Origin: Rhynochetos jubatus
Lineage: Eukaryota; Chordata; Aves; Eurypygiformes; Rhynochetidae
NCBI GenBank assembly: GCA_027574665.1
Contig: CM050648.1
Location: 42,503,700 to 42,567,699, forward strand
Direction of reading: 5' to 3'
Length of the DNA: 64,000 nucleotides
The translations under genes and the position numbers were made by a program. Below, piece by piece: positions 13,001-25,421 of this stretch. Position 1 is the stretch's first letter. Each line of letters starts with the position of its first letter. A model generated the notes under the pieces. It saw nothing but the letters and a program-made list of their open reading frames with translations, made no database searches and was not told the origin of the DNA.

Positions 13001-16000
13001 CAGGATCACCTAGATGACAGGTGTGGTTGTCCATGTATTGCTTACAGATCCTGCCTGTGTTAATGAAATTGTTGCTTCATTGAATACTTCTGGGTAGATA
13101 TAATTGACCAAGGTTATGTCTTGTCTCTCTCTAGCCAAGAATAAGGGAAAGTCCCTTGCTAGGAAGGCCTATTTAAGTGCAAACACCTCAGAATGAGATA
13201 CCTCAGAAAATCCCCCTTGGGGAGCTTCTCTGAAGGAAACAGGTTAGGAGGAGTGGAATTCCCTCAAAAGCAAAACAAAGACCAGACGTATCGCAAGGTT
13301 TCAGAGGCCTCAAAGCACAAAGGACTTGAAAGGAACTGAGATTCTCAATGTCACAGGAAAAAGAAAAGATGACAGCTCTGCTGCCTTTACACAAGTGTCT
13401 GCTGTAATTACCAGACCATGGATGAGGTAAATAGGCTACACAGAGGAATGAAAGCGTCCTGTGACTCAAAAGAGAATAGGGAGGCAACCACTTATGGATC
13501 CCAGGTATGACTCTCACTAATACTAATTACACTCAAAAAGTAGTGAAGAAAATAAGTTAAGGACCCTGCTGCTTTGTTTAAATGCATACACTCCTTTTAT
13601 CAGTTAGATAGAAAACCTTTGGGTGGGGAGAAAGGGAATCCTTTCTGTTCAGTTCAGCTGTCAGGTGTCCTTTGACCAGCTGATCTACAAACAAAAACAA
13701 CCGCATCACTGGGGTTCTGGGGGATGTTTAGGGTGTCCTTCCTTAGGGGTTTTGCTTTTGATCAGGAGCATGTTTCTAAAGCAAACCTCCCAGCTGTTCC
13801 CATTTACTTTACAGAGGCACATTTATCTGTCAATCATAAAGATGTCTCAGGGCACACAACCAGATTTATTTTGGCTGTAAAAAACCTTAAAGTCACACCA
13901 CAGAGTGCATGTAATTCACTCAAACTGTTAGTGAGCTAGCCCAAACTGAAACAAGGGAAGTGCTGGCAGCATGGACATGAGGACTTCAGCAATGTTTCAC
14001 TCCAGACACTGGCTCCTCTCACACTACCGTGCTAGATAACACAGGCACAGTCTTACAGATTTCCACAGTCAGAGATCCTAAGACTGACCACAGATGCTTT
14101 CATTTCATCATTTCAGGGGTGGCATTGGGGACCATGCTTAAGGAGCTTCCTAGGACTCCAGAAAACTTAAAAGATGCCGGCGCAGCACGGTAGCAACCTG
14201 GCATGTGGCAGTTGAAAACACATTCATGCAATTTCTTCTAATTTTTGCAGCTAGTGTCCCTTAGTTTCAAATTTACCCATTTCAAAAATTCCAATGCTGT
14301 TTCTCATTTGATTGAAATAACTTATTTTAGATTTAATCATAATCTCCAGATTAATGTAATTCCTATAAAAATACACATATTCTGAAGGTTATCAGAGACT
14401 TACAGAGAATTTGGTAAAAATACCAAAGGGAATTCTTCCATGGACTAAGAAGAAAGGATGACTGAAACAATCCATCAACACAAATTTAAGTTGTAAAAAT
14501 ATTTTTATCTTGCAAGCTAAGTCACCAAGAATTAAGTGTTCTTCTGCACCAATCATGACAGCACATTTTATTCAGCATTTTGTTAGGTTCCTCTTTCATT
14601 TAAAAATTTCCTTTCAGAAGCCAACAGCTAACTTGTTAAAGGAAATTTGACTAGTCTTTAAGCTACTTGCTACCTCACTACAACGCACTATTAATGGGAA
14701 TAACATAAAGGATAATGGAATCAGGAGCTCGGTAACAGCTCAAACTACATCCCATTACATCAGACTAATTCCAGGGTGTTTCTGTAGTAATCTGTTCTGC
14801 ACCACTCCAGTGTGCTTATGCAATCAGAGCAAAGAGCTGTTACCAAGGAAACCAATCAACCCAAGCCCCCTTGTGTGTGAAAAATGCAGATATTTAACAC
14901 CAAAAATCCCATACAAAATAACTTCAAATAGCAACCCAGACTGGACCTACCTCTGACATTTATGAAAGTTCATGCAAATCTGGCAATTGCTGTTCTAACC
15001 TTTCAGTTAAATCATTTTGCAACTGTGGACTGAATAAGAAAAAAATAATTAAATTTATTGGTCCAACATAGAGAAAAGTTTATCCAATGCTATTAATTAG
15101 AACAAAAAAGCAAACAGATTTGTAGCACACAATTAATTCTCTGCTGTTCTTATTAAGCCTTACGCCAAAAGACCTAGGTCTGCTCTCAATGTTGGCCAGT
15201 GGAACAACAATCCTATTGCACAGAATGAACTGATAGAAACCATTGCTGTCAATTGGCAGGCTAATCATAAAAAAGGGCTTAACTTTAACTCTTCATACCT
15301 TATGATAAGAAGCTTCTTTCCAAAGCTGCTAATCACAGTTTGCAGATGGTAATGCTCAAATTCCTGAAATACATATCCCTTATAAATGGCTACAGGACTG
15401 GATACCAGATTAGCTTCATTCTCCAGCAACGTACAGACCTGGATTCTAGACAGGAAGAAGCAGAGACACAAAGTCCCTTCTTCATCAGGACTCAAGTTCT
15501 TGTAATTACCACTACTTTTGCCTACTGATGTGGTTAACTGCAGATGGTCAGCAATAGTGAACCTAGGTCTGTATGCACACAGTTGCAGTTTAAATAGAAG
15601 AAAACAGAAAATTAAAACTATTTATAGTCCTTTAAAGTTTGGGTTTGGAGCAATTGAGTTTTGCAACTGCAAAAGCTAAAGTTTAAAGGAAAAGTTTTCT
15701 AAGCTTTACATCTCACATAACAGGAGCTTTAGGAAAAGGTTTTTGCTGAGGAATTGCTGTACATAGACACTGACAGTTCTTAAATGGCAACAAAGTCTTC
15801 CAGACATAATTTATGAAAGTGCAAGAACGTTACTCAAAATAGGCGTAAAGACGGTGCAGAGCTACTTTTTATTGAAGTAAAGGCCAGCAGCTTTGTGGCA
15901 CATAATCTTGAAAATGAGTCTGTATTTTAATATGCATAGTATGATTTACTGTCTCTAACAATAACTGATAAGATCACATTGTAGGACTGTACCTTTAAAG

Positions 16001-17042
16001 GACACACTCCAGATAATTTCCAATGTAATCTAATTCCTTTCTTACTGAACAGACACCCTAAAAGGAAAAGATTTTGAACATATGGAACAACAAATATTAA
16101 TCAAGCTTAACAAAAATTTGCATGCTTCAGGGGATTTAACAATCACTAAATCATTTGTGTTACTAAATACGCACACACTGCTTTGCAGAAATCACACCTT
16201 TCTATTAGCCTCCTTTGTGCCACTAAAAGTCACAGAAGATATGGCTGGCCCACTCCACTGCCAGACAGCAACATCAGAGCTAGGAAGCACTTAGACAAAG
16301 CCCCAGATCACCTTCATTTTTTTCAGTGCAGGAGTGAAATAGTTTTTACACAGGTATCTGTCAAGTGTAAGAGAGACACTTCACATTTAGGAAACCAATT
16401 CATGTTTTTTGAACTGCTTAAACAGTTTAATGTAAGCAAATGATGTCATGTACAATAACATTTTGTTATTGTTAAGTTCAGTGTACATAAATGCAAAGAG
16501 AACACCTGTCTTAAGGTTTCCTTGAAGCTATGTTGACCCCAGCTGCTTTTTATCTACTATCTTTATCAACTCAGAGACCTTAAGGTTATCAAGCAGTAAA
16601 AGACAAATAAAACCATATAAGGGCATAGTCACTTTTATCTTCCCCTCCTCCAGGTAAGCTTTACTTCATTCTGTTCTAGCATGTACATGAACAAAATCCT
16701 GAAACAGATTATCATGAAGTATTGTACCCTTTGTTTTTACAGGTTTCTGTAAGCTCTCAAAGCAGCAGCCTGTCTCTCCTCCCCGCCATGCTCCAACAAA
16801 ATGTTTGTTTTCAGCTTTCCCACACAGGTGGTGCAGACCTCTTCTTCTGAAAGGAGTTCAGCAGAGATCTTCAGGAAGCCACGCTGACTGGTTTTGCACC
16901 AGAGGCATGAGTTTCTAATATTAGGAATACAACTATGATCTGCCATGTGAAAGGAAAGTGGAAACTTGATGTCTAGGGCCAAAGGAAGGGGCTACTGTAG
17001 GAGTGTTTCTGGGGACTGGAAGGTTGATTTAAGAACTCAGTT
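10051..17042 (-). other. XKR4 intron 1 (part), no recognised gene
   Basis: AT-rich intronic DNA. Small hairpins occur at 10559-10577 (ACACTGTT/AACAGTGT) and about 12912-12932 (ATTATCGA/TCGATAAT). Short open frames are scattered and not supported by codon pattern or known domains. Confidence 0.55.
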
Positions 17043-17390
17043 ACAATGCCTGGTGGATCTCATCAATGCTTATAAATATCTAAAGGGCAAGTGTTAAGAG
17101 GATGGGGACAGACTCTTTTCAGTGGTGCCCAGTGACAGGACAGGGGGCAACCAGCGCAAACTGGAGCACAGGAAGTACCACCTGTACTTGAGGAGAAACT
17201 TCTTCACTCTGAGGGTGACAGAGCACTGGAACAGGCTGCCCAGAGAGGTTGTGGAGTCTCCTTCCCTGGAGATGTTCAAAACCCACCTGGATGCGTTCAT
17301 GTGCAATCTGCTCTAGATGAACCTGCCTCAGCAGGGGAGTTGGACTAGATGATCTCCTGAGGACCCTACCACCCCTGACCATTCTGTGAA
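17043..17390 (+). mobile_element. CR1 LINE fragment, 5'-truncated, includes end of ORF2 and 3' UTR
   Basis: A classic avian CR1 tail. The + strand reads ctggtggatctcatcaatgc, then tcttttcagtggtgcccagt, and an open stretch encoding the ORF2 reverse-transcriptase C-terminus (visible residues include [18 protein letters not shown] and [18 protein letters not shown]), stop at 17314-17316. The 3' UTR follows with ttggactagatgatctcctg and ccattctgtga, the CR1 3' end. The 64-codon open frame at 17122-17316 is therefore retrotransposon, not a host gene. It is 5'-truncated, as nearly all CR1 copies are, and lies antisense to XKR4. Confidence 0.95.
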
Positions 17391-17692
17391 GAAAGTAAGA
17401 TCTGGTGCAGTTTTAAATCTCTGTCGGACAAAGCAAGTTCTTAATATATCTTTCTTTTAAAAACACTAATTTTTAGCATTTCTAGAGCATTACTAAATAT
17501 CTTGTATAGAATCAATGTGAAGAGCATTTGCCAGGCTTGTTTGAATGTTCCTATTCTTCTTGGCCAAATTGCAAGTGAGCTAACTGGGGGTTCAGCAGAT
17601 GACTATCATGCATTACTGGAGCATTAAATAAAGCACCTTCTTTTCTGGTGCACACAATATTCACTTTTCCCTTCTTTTTTGAACTAAATAAC

Positions 17693-17717
17693 CAATGTAT
17701 TGCTATACAATACATTG
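17693..17717. repeat. Perfect 10-bp inverted repeat
   Basis: CAATGTATTG and its exact reverse complement CAATACATTG are separated by five bases (CTATA). It could form a small cruciform or RNA hairpin. No known element is recognised. Confidence 0.7.
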
Positions 17718-20490
17718 AACATCTCAGTCCTTGTAATAGTCACTTGGTTTGTTAAAGATAAACATAACAAAAAACTTCTTAAGTTTTTTAATCAGGAAGG
17801 ACAATTGCATTGAGTTACATTGTATTTCCAAATTATTTCTGTGGAAATATGGGAAAAGTGCTGGCCCTCCTAAGTTAGCCTGGGTTTGAAAAGTTGAATT
17901 TGGTGGTTTCTCGTTTTCGCACCACCCCTGTTTTATCTGAAGATCACACTGCAGTCTGCAGGATTGTCTTAAGATGCCCAGGCTAGCTGTGAATGAAGTG
18001 GCTTGGGTACCAAGCTAATTAGTGGTATTGGTACAGAGCTCAGCCTGGCCCAATTCACCCTGCTCTGATGCAGGCTATCCAAGAAGAGGAAATTGTCTTT
18101 CATTGTGCAGGTGTGGACATTTTCGGTGGATTGGGTTTTTTTTAATCCAAGCTAGTTAATGGCTCAAACACCTCAACACTGCAATGCAGAGTAACTACAT
18201 GTATCTCTAGTTAACAAACTGTTCATGCTACCTCAGCTATAACAGAATTCAGTACACTCCCCTTGTAGTTTAATCAGTCCTTCCATGCTGGCACAAACTG
18301 TAGTAACATAAATTTATTTCAGTAACATAAGCAGATGAGTCCTGGCAGCATCACAACTAGCAAGTCTATTAATTCATCTTTATCACATTTTATGCTTGTG
18401 CTCATTCTTGCATCTTTTTTCCAAGGAAAAACAAAGGCAACATCCCGTAGAAGGCATCTTCACACAGAAGTGAATCAGCAAAAACCATTCACCTTGTCTG
18501 TGTGCTCTAACAAGCCCATGCATTTACAGAACATACCCTCAGAGCCACCGCGCATTTTTCATCTCATCCATCTCCTCACACGGTGAATAGCAACAGATTC
18601 CCATCAGCAGCTAGACTCTGGGAACCCAAGTCACACTACGCAGTGCCTTATACCATGGAAAAAAGATAATATTTAAGTGTGAAGATATTATCAAAAAAGC
18701 GTCTCCCTATGTTAGCAGGAAGATAATCACAGCTGACCTGTATTCAGTGAAGGTGTTAATGGAAGACATAACTACAAGTATTTTTTTTGAGCTCACTATG
18801 TTAATAGCACACACATTTTGGTCCATTAGAAGAGTATTAGCTTCCAGCATGCTGCAAAGGAAACCCCAAAGGGTGAAAATTCAACACTTTTCACAGAAGA
18901 AAAACTTCTCCAGCCAGAAACTTATTCAAAATATTTCACAGCAATACTTGCAAAATAAAAGCAAATATGGGTTTCTATATTAATGACCACTATCTCACTA
19001 AACCCTAATTTAAACTCCAGCAAGTTTTAATAAACTGCAGTTTACTAAAAGTAGAAGATGAAGACTGGCTAAAGAGGAATTTTCAAATAAAATGACTAAT
19101 GGGTGCATTCATTCTCCCTTGGCCAAGTGGATTATTAAGTGCACTGAAATCATTAACTGACATGAAAGTTAAATTCTGGGGCTTTTGAAAACAGGCTTTG
19201 ATGGATGTTCCTACTTTCAGTAAAAGCTCCAGTTGAAATACAAGATAAGACAACACACATTAAGAAAGTTTACACAATATAGACACTAGATATAATGGGA
19301 GGTTGATTCAAAAAAAGATTAGAAGTATTATTTGCTTAGTATCCCAAAATTTAAGATTTGTATTTGTGACTAAACACAGCACCAAAAGTCACTGACCACA
19401 ACTGAACTGGTAAAAGCCAATTTATTTAGAATTGAATTCAGATGGGAAAATGTTTACATGGCTTGCTGAATTACAGACCAAAAACTGACCAAGTCATTAA
19501 CAAACTGTCACCAGAGGACCATAGGGTAAGACTTGTTCTTTGTATGAAATGGCAGTAATCGCTGTAATATGTACTAGCCCTCTACTGAAAAAACCAGAAT
19601 ATTTTAATAACTGTATTTGAAATATGATTCCTAGTAGTTAGTCAAAATCTTGAGCAAATAATGCTCATTGGCATTCTTTAAAAATTTCAGTCTTAAAAAA
19701 CTAGTCATGATTTAACACAGAAAGTCAACAGAAATTAGACAGATACTGAAGTTCCTGTGTAGGTGAAGGAGGACTTTTCATGCACACTTGTTCATCACAA
19801 GAACTAATGATGGCTATAGTACTGTTCTCCCTGTGTGTTACATAGCAGCACAATAAATATTTTTGTTGGAACTTGAAAGAGGTTGCATGAAAAAAACTTA
19901 AACAATAAAAAGTTATTTATGTCAACTTTTACATTAATCTATGTGGAATCAGCAAGCAGATCAGCTTGCTAATGGCCTTTCCAGGTTGCTTTTAAGTATT
20001 CACTCAGGGATTTACATTTTGTTTTTATCACACTCTAGGAAAGCTTTCTTATTAGCCTAGTTTTTACACTGCATTGCTTCAAAACATTAAGTCACACTTA
20101 TAAATACAGTAATAGATTTAGAACATTTTATCCATATAGTTTTTGCCACTGTCTTATCAAAGTATGCAATGTGCATGCAGTTTACATAAACTAAACTTCC
20201 AGCCCTAACTGGCAAAGCAAAAGGGAAATGTCTACAACCTTTAAAAATTATGAACTGTAATTTCAAGAGACCAAGATCCAGTTTGCCTTATGTTGCTTCT
20301 GCCTAAGAAAATCAACTGTAGGTGCACTTTTGGAATTAAGTCCTACAGATTCTTTTTTTTATATAATATGCACAGATTATGAATGTGGACCCTAATTCAT
20401 AGAACACCCACTTTAGTTGAACACTGAGATAAAAGTATTAGACCAAATACATATACATCCATATATATGAATTTATATGTATAAGCACAA

Positions 20491-20516
20491 ACATATATAT
20501 ATACACACACACACAC
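20491..20516. repeat. (TA)n(CA)n microsatellite
   Basis: About five TA units run directly into seven CA units, with more AT-rich imperfect repeats just to the left (20,440-20,490). A typical dinucleotide microsatellite, likely length-variable. Confidence 0.9.
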
Positions 20517-23500
20517 GAAAAGATATGAAAAGACCTGAGCAATCAGGTAGAAATAAAAGATGTATCTGAATTCCCTGAAGCTTGTTTTGACTTAGAAACA
20601 CGTAAAAACTTGTTCTTAGCAAGGGCTTTTCTAAATTAAAAATGCATTCACAGTATTTAACTTGCTGCTGCCACTTCTGATTCAGGTCTTTGTTTTGACC
20701 AGGAAGCAAAGAGCTGAAGCATCGCTGGAGTCAGCAAAAGACTGCAGAAACAGCAATCAAATGACTCAGCATTTAATAGCAGATGACTGCTAAGACACTG
20801 CTTATCTGAATCAGAAGACAAGTTATAGTTTATGTAGAAGAGAAACAGGAATATTCCTCTTGCAGTGGACAAAACTGTTCCTTTTGCCACAGTACAGTGT
20901 GAAATTAGCTAATAAGTGGAGAGATCAGTGAGACCAGTTTGATTTTTATAATAAGTAAATGCTATTTACCCATTCTCTTTGCAATATACAAATAAAAAGG
21001 TGACTGCCTCTAAAAGCCCATAATTGCACCAGCAAAAGAATCTAATTCCGCTGTAATATGAGGGTACCTATGCAATGACACGCAAGCTTTCTTTACATCA
21101 CCAGTATTTTGCTTTCACTATTTACCATGAGCAATCACAACATTGTGTCAGAGGTCTGTCTAGCCCCAATGCTTTATTTCATCGGTGGCTTCTTTGCAAC
21201 AGCACTAACAATTCCTTCACTGTTAATTGCCATGTGGACACCTATCCGCTTGAAATTCTACAAAGAATATTGAGTTAGTTTCATAAAAATTGCAAATTCA
21301 TCATACAGTAACGATGTTAGCTACTGTCAACTTGTGTGGCTTCAAACCAGCAACCAAAATAAAGTGAAAACCTTGACCTCCTTCCATTATGTAGGGCCGC
21401 TAAATTAAACGTAATCTGTCATCTGTGGAGCTATGTTGGCAGCTGCTGGGAGAACACCCAAGTTATACAAGTCTTGGAAGTATGACAGCATCAGATAACT
21501 GCAAGAAACAGCCTTCTACACTCGTAACTCACATCCTGGCTCTGGCATAGTCAGTGCTGACAAGGGAGAATTTGCTAAGAATTTCCTCCCCCTTAAAAAG
21601 GGGTAATTTTGGTAAGAGGTAGAAGAAAGAATGTATTAAAAGAAATGCAGAAATACCACTCTAACTACTTGGCATAAAACTGCCCAACAAAAGGAAGGAG
21701 ATAGAAGGGTAAGTTTTCACTGTGGTGCACAGGGATTTAATTACACAACTCCCATAAATGTTAATGGGAATCACATGATCCCATCCTCATACAATGCAAT
21801 TAAAATTCACCCAAGAGTATCAATCATTCCTCAGACCAGAAAAAGTAGCTTAACATAGCTAAATGCTGAGAATAAAAAAAGGTGCACAGAGTGGAGAGAG
21901 GCATTGGATGTGAAGGCTGGTTTGGGAACACATCCAGGAGAATATGAAAAACTCACATTCTGACACAACCTCTAAAGGGCTGACGTGAGGACATAAGAGA
22001 AGAGACATCACACTGTTTACTGATAAGAAAACCTGGTGCAAACAGTGTCTGCAGATACAATTTCAATTTGGTTTAAGAATATTATAGCTAGGAGAATAGT
22101 TAGGGTGAAAACAGCAAGGGGCAGTCTTGAAAGCTGTAATACTAGGCTTTCTCTGGTTTATCCAACAGAAGTAGCTGTCATGAGTGAAAAAACAGCTTTA
22201 ACTATGAATGCCAACAGGTAGTTTATAATGGGGGTGGGAGAGATGGATGTCCAAAACTGAACTTTTGAGTCCTTAAGCAGAAACCTGCTACTCACAAGCT
22301 GCAACTGGTATAAGCTAGGAGAAGATTTCAGTAACACCTGGGCTAAACACTAGTGGCATGTCCTGAATCCTCCTATTAATAAGGCAACATGAGACAGAGT
22401 CACCAATTAGGAGGCTGATCACGTGTTGTGCTTCTGCACAGAAGCTATTTGAACTGGGAAATCGGGGGGTTGGGTTCTGGAGAAAGCTGCTGCTGCCAGA
22501 AAGAAGGGTTGCTGACCAGCAGAATTAGCCTCAGAAAGAAAGAGGCCTGGAAAGAAGGTGAAGATCTTGGCTGGACAAGAGATGCTGGAAGTCAGGGAGG
22601 ATCATGGAGATCAGATCACTTCAAGGAGATGGATGCTGGGGGATGCTCGGGGACCTTACCTGGTGACACTTAAGATGGGTGACTGTGAGCAGCAACACAA
22701 TATGAATTAATATGACTTTCTGCCCAGCCTTTCCAGGGCTCCTCAGCAGGAAAGTCAAGACCCAGGGAGTGTAACACTGTGGGGAAAGTGACCAGCAGGT
22801 GTGTGAGCTGATCATGTAGGGTAAAAGCTCTGCTCTTGTCGGCTCTTCAATAAGCCACAGCATGCAGATTCACTATCAGTTGCTGTTTATTCTGCCCTGT
22901 CCATCAGAAGGAGTTACTGTACATTTTGATTCCCATGTTTATAAAATTTCAGTTTGCTTCCACTATACTGCCCTCTAGTATTCAGTCTAAAAGAAAACAT
23001 TACTACATGTTAATAAAAATTCTATTTGATTTCAAGTGATAAGTGCCTGTGGTTTCTGGTACAAGAGATTTTGAATTTTATGCCAGTTTATGACCCCAAA
23101 GTCCAAGATCCTGCTGTGTAGAGCCCGGAAAAAACAAACCATTGGAACCAGACCACTGTGAAATCAAAGAGAGAAGACTTTGACAAGGAGAGACTTTTTT
23201 TCTTAGCCTGCCATTGAAGAAAAAAAAAAAAGATACAAAAAAAAATTTATTACTTATCTCAAAGGAATAAGGCTAAAATGGTTACTTTCTATGAATTGAA
23301 GACCTTAGAGACAGCAGCTGTTATAAAAGTATAAATACTGTATTAATTAATTACAAAATATGTGTCTTAGAAGTAAGCCTTAGCAAAACCAACTTAGACA
23401 TTAGAGGGATGAGCTCTGAAATAAGCTTAGTACTATTTTTATTGTGATTCCATAAAAATATGGAACATCATAAGCATATTTTCATTGTCATTTTAAAATT

Positions 23501-24493
23501 TAAAACTAGGCAATAAATGAAAGTCCATAAATATTCAAGGTTTCAGAAATTATGTTTATTCTACACCTATACACAATCAAAATCTGCTAAATAAAAGCTG
23601 GGCCAGGGGAGGTATGAAAGGCAGAAGGCACACAGGACAAATAAGTGGCTAGTGATCTCCCTGCAGCTTGATTTGATACCAAATAAACCTCACCTAGTCA
23701 CTCTTGTTGGAACCATTTGATTTCATATTTCTGAATGAACATTACAGTGGGCCAAAAATAAGCACACAAGAGCTTCCCACCACTTCTAGAATCAGTCTTC
23801 CTTTTCCCAGCATTATGAGCTTTTAGCTATGTGAAACAAGAAAGCTCTAATACGGAAAAAAATATTGAGGGAGGCTTATTCTACAATATGACTATAAGGG
23901 AGATGCAGATTCATGCCTCTACTCTGCTCAGTTCTCTCTTTGACTGAAGAAATGTATATAACTCTTTTCTGTGTCTAACTCAAACCATACTGTTGAACAC
24001 AGACCTACAAGGTGAATCTGTATCACTACAGTTATTGCTACTACACTTTTTTGCTCGTGAACAAGAATTTAATTCTGGACTTCATAAAAAAAAAATCCTT
24101 AAGTTGTTTTTTTTTTCTAACCAAACAGTTTGAGAGAATGTTCCAGCTTTTACCAAAACAGCATTTTAGATTAAAATCCTTTTGAGAAGCGTTTCCTGAC
24201 AAGGTTCATTAAAAAACCCTGCATAACATAACAGAGGATAATATATACAAGGCAACCTAATACAACAGAACTTTTTTCCCTTTTGCAGCTGTTAGCTGAC
24301 TTCCTGGGACAGTAAAAGCAAGTTGGGATTATCTGATCTCCTTGTTGTTGTATTCCCTTCCTCTCTCATAGCAGCCTAGGACCTCCTGTTACTTGTGCTG
24401 TGTGATTGACTCTGAGACTGTCCATGGAATGCCAAAAGTATCAGAAATTCGATGAAGTCCAACCCAAACAGTCAAAGGAAGAGCAAGACCACA

Positions 24494-24572
24494 TTAAAAA
24501 TCAAAGTAAAATTAAAAAAAAAAAAAAAGACTCCTGTATTAAAAAAACCCACACACATACACAACAAAAAAG
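24494..24572. repeat. A-rich / CA-rich simple repeat
   Basis: An uninterrupted A run of 15 (24514-24528) is followed by A-runs and cacacacatacacaac. I see no gene body upstream that would make it a retrocopy poly(A) tail. Confidence 0.75.
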
Positions 24573-25308
24573 ACCAAATATTCCATCAGAAACTGAGATT
24601 TTCTGTAAGGTGCCCAGTACTTTAACCATGAGCTGATGGAATTCAACGATACACGAAATTTCCAGGAGCTAGGAAGTTCTGCACAGAGCTCTATCATTTC
24701 ATCTGACACAGTATTACACTGCGCAGAACACAAAACTTTGCATGGGGTATAGCTTTTGTGAATCTGTGAGGAGGTAGCAATGCAAGCCTTAATGTTGCCA
24801 AAAATCTGTGACAGTGAACTTTTACTATTTTAACTTCCTCTCTTGCATCCTATAAAGACATCAAAACCTTAACTCTCAGCATAATCCAACCTTACAGTCT
24901 TCAACTATGGTTTTTAGTATAGATAAAGGGTCTCCATGGCTTCAGAAAATGACTAGTTCTCTTTGAATTCACAAAGTGCCATAGTTAGGAACATCAATCA
25001 GAGGATGTGCATGACTAACAGAAACAAATGAGAATACAACAGAAGAATGCGAAAGCTGTCAAACCTTTGTTATTTGTATTATACTACCATTACATCCTAT
25101 ACTGGGGGGGGAATGACAGCTTACCCTCTAAACACACTGCTATTCCATCCCCAGACAGCACTGAGAACAAGAAGGGGCATTATACAGTAGTCCACCAATT
25201 AGGAAACGATGATTCTGGATTTCAAACTCATAAGACTAAATTTCTAATATATTTAAATTTATTTGAAATGCTCAGAAACTATTCTAACAGACATTATGTA
25301 GGGCCCTT

Positions 25309-25421
25309 TCATGGAGGGCTTTGAGCAACCTGCTCTAGTGAAAGAAGTCCATGACCATGGCAGGGAGGTTGGAACTACACAATCTTTAAAGGTCCCTTCC
25401 AACCCAAGTCATTCTATGATT
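25309..25421 (+). mobile_element. CR1 LINE 3'-end fragment
   Basis: A short CR1 tail in + orientation: gctttgagcaacctgctcta, then catggcagggaggttggaac, then tttaaaggtcccttccaacc, and finally the attctatgat 3' end of CR1. Only the last ~110 bp of the element is present, which is typical 5' truncation. Confidence 0.93.

Larger units (their letters stand above)
17391..25308 (-). other. XKR4 intron 1 (part)
   Basis: Mostly AT-rich intron. It contains a perfect 10-bp inverted repeat at 17693-17717, a TA/CA microsatellite at 20491-20516, a locally GC-richer block at about 22,430-22,870 that may be a degraded repeat, and an A-rich simple repeat at 24494-24572. No recognised exon. Confidence 0.55.

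Noticed and set aside
17122-17316. 64-codon + strand gene
   Set aside because: It is the C-terminal end of CR1 ORF2, inside a recognised CR1 fragment.
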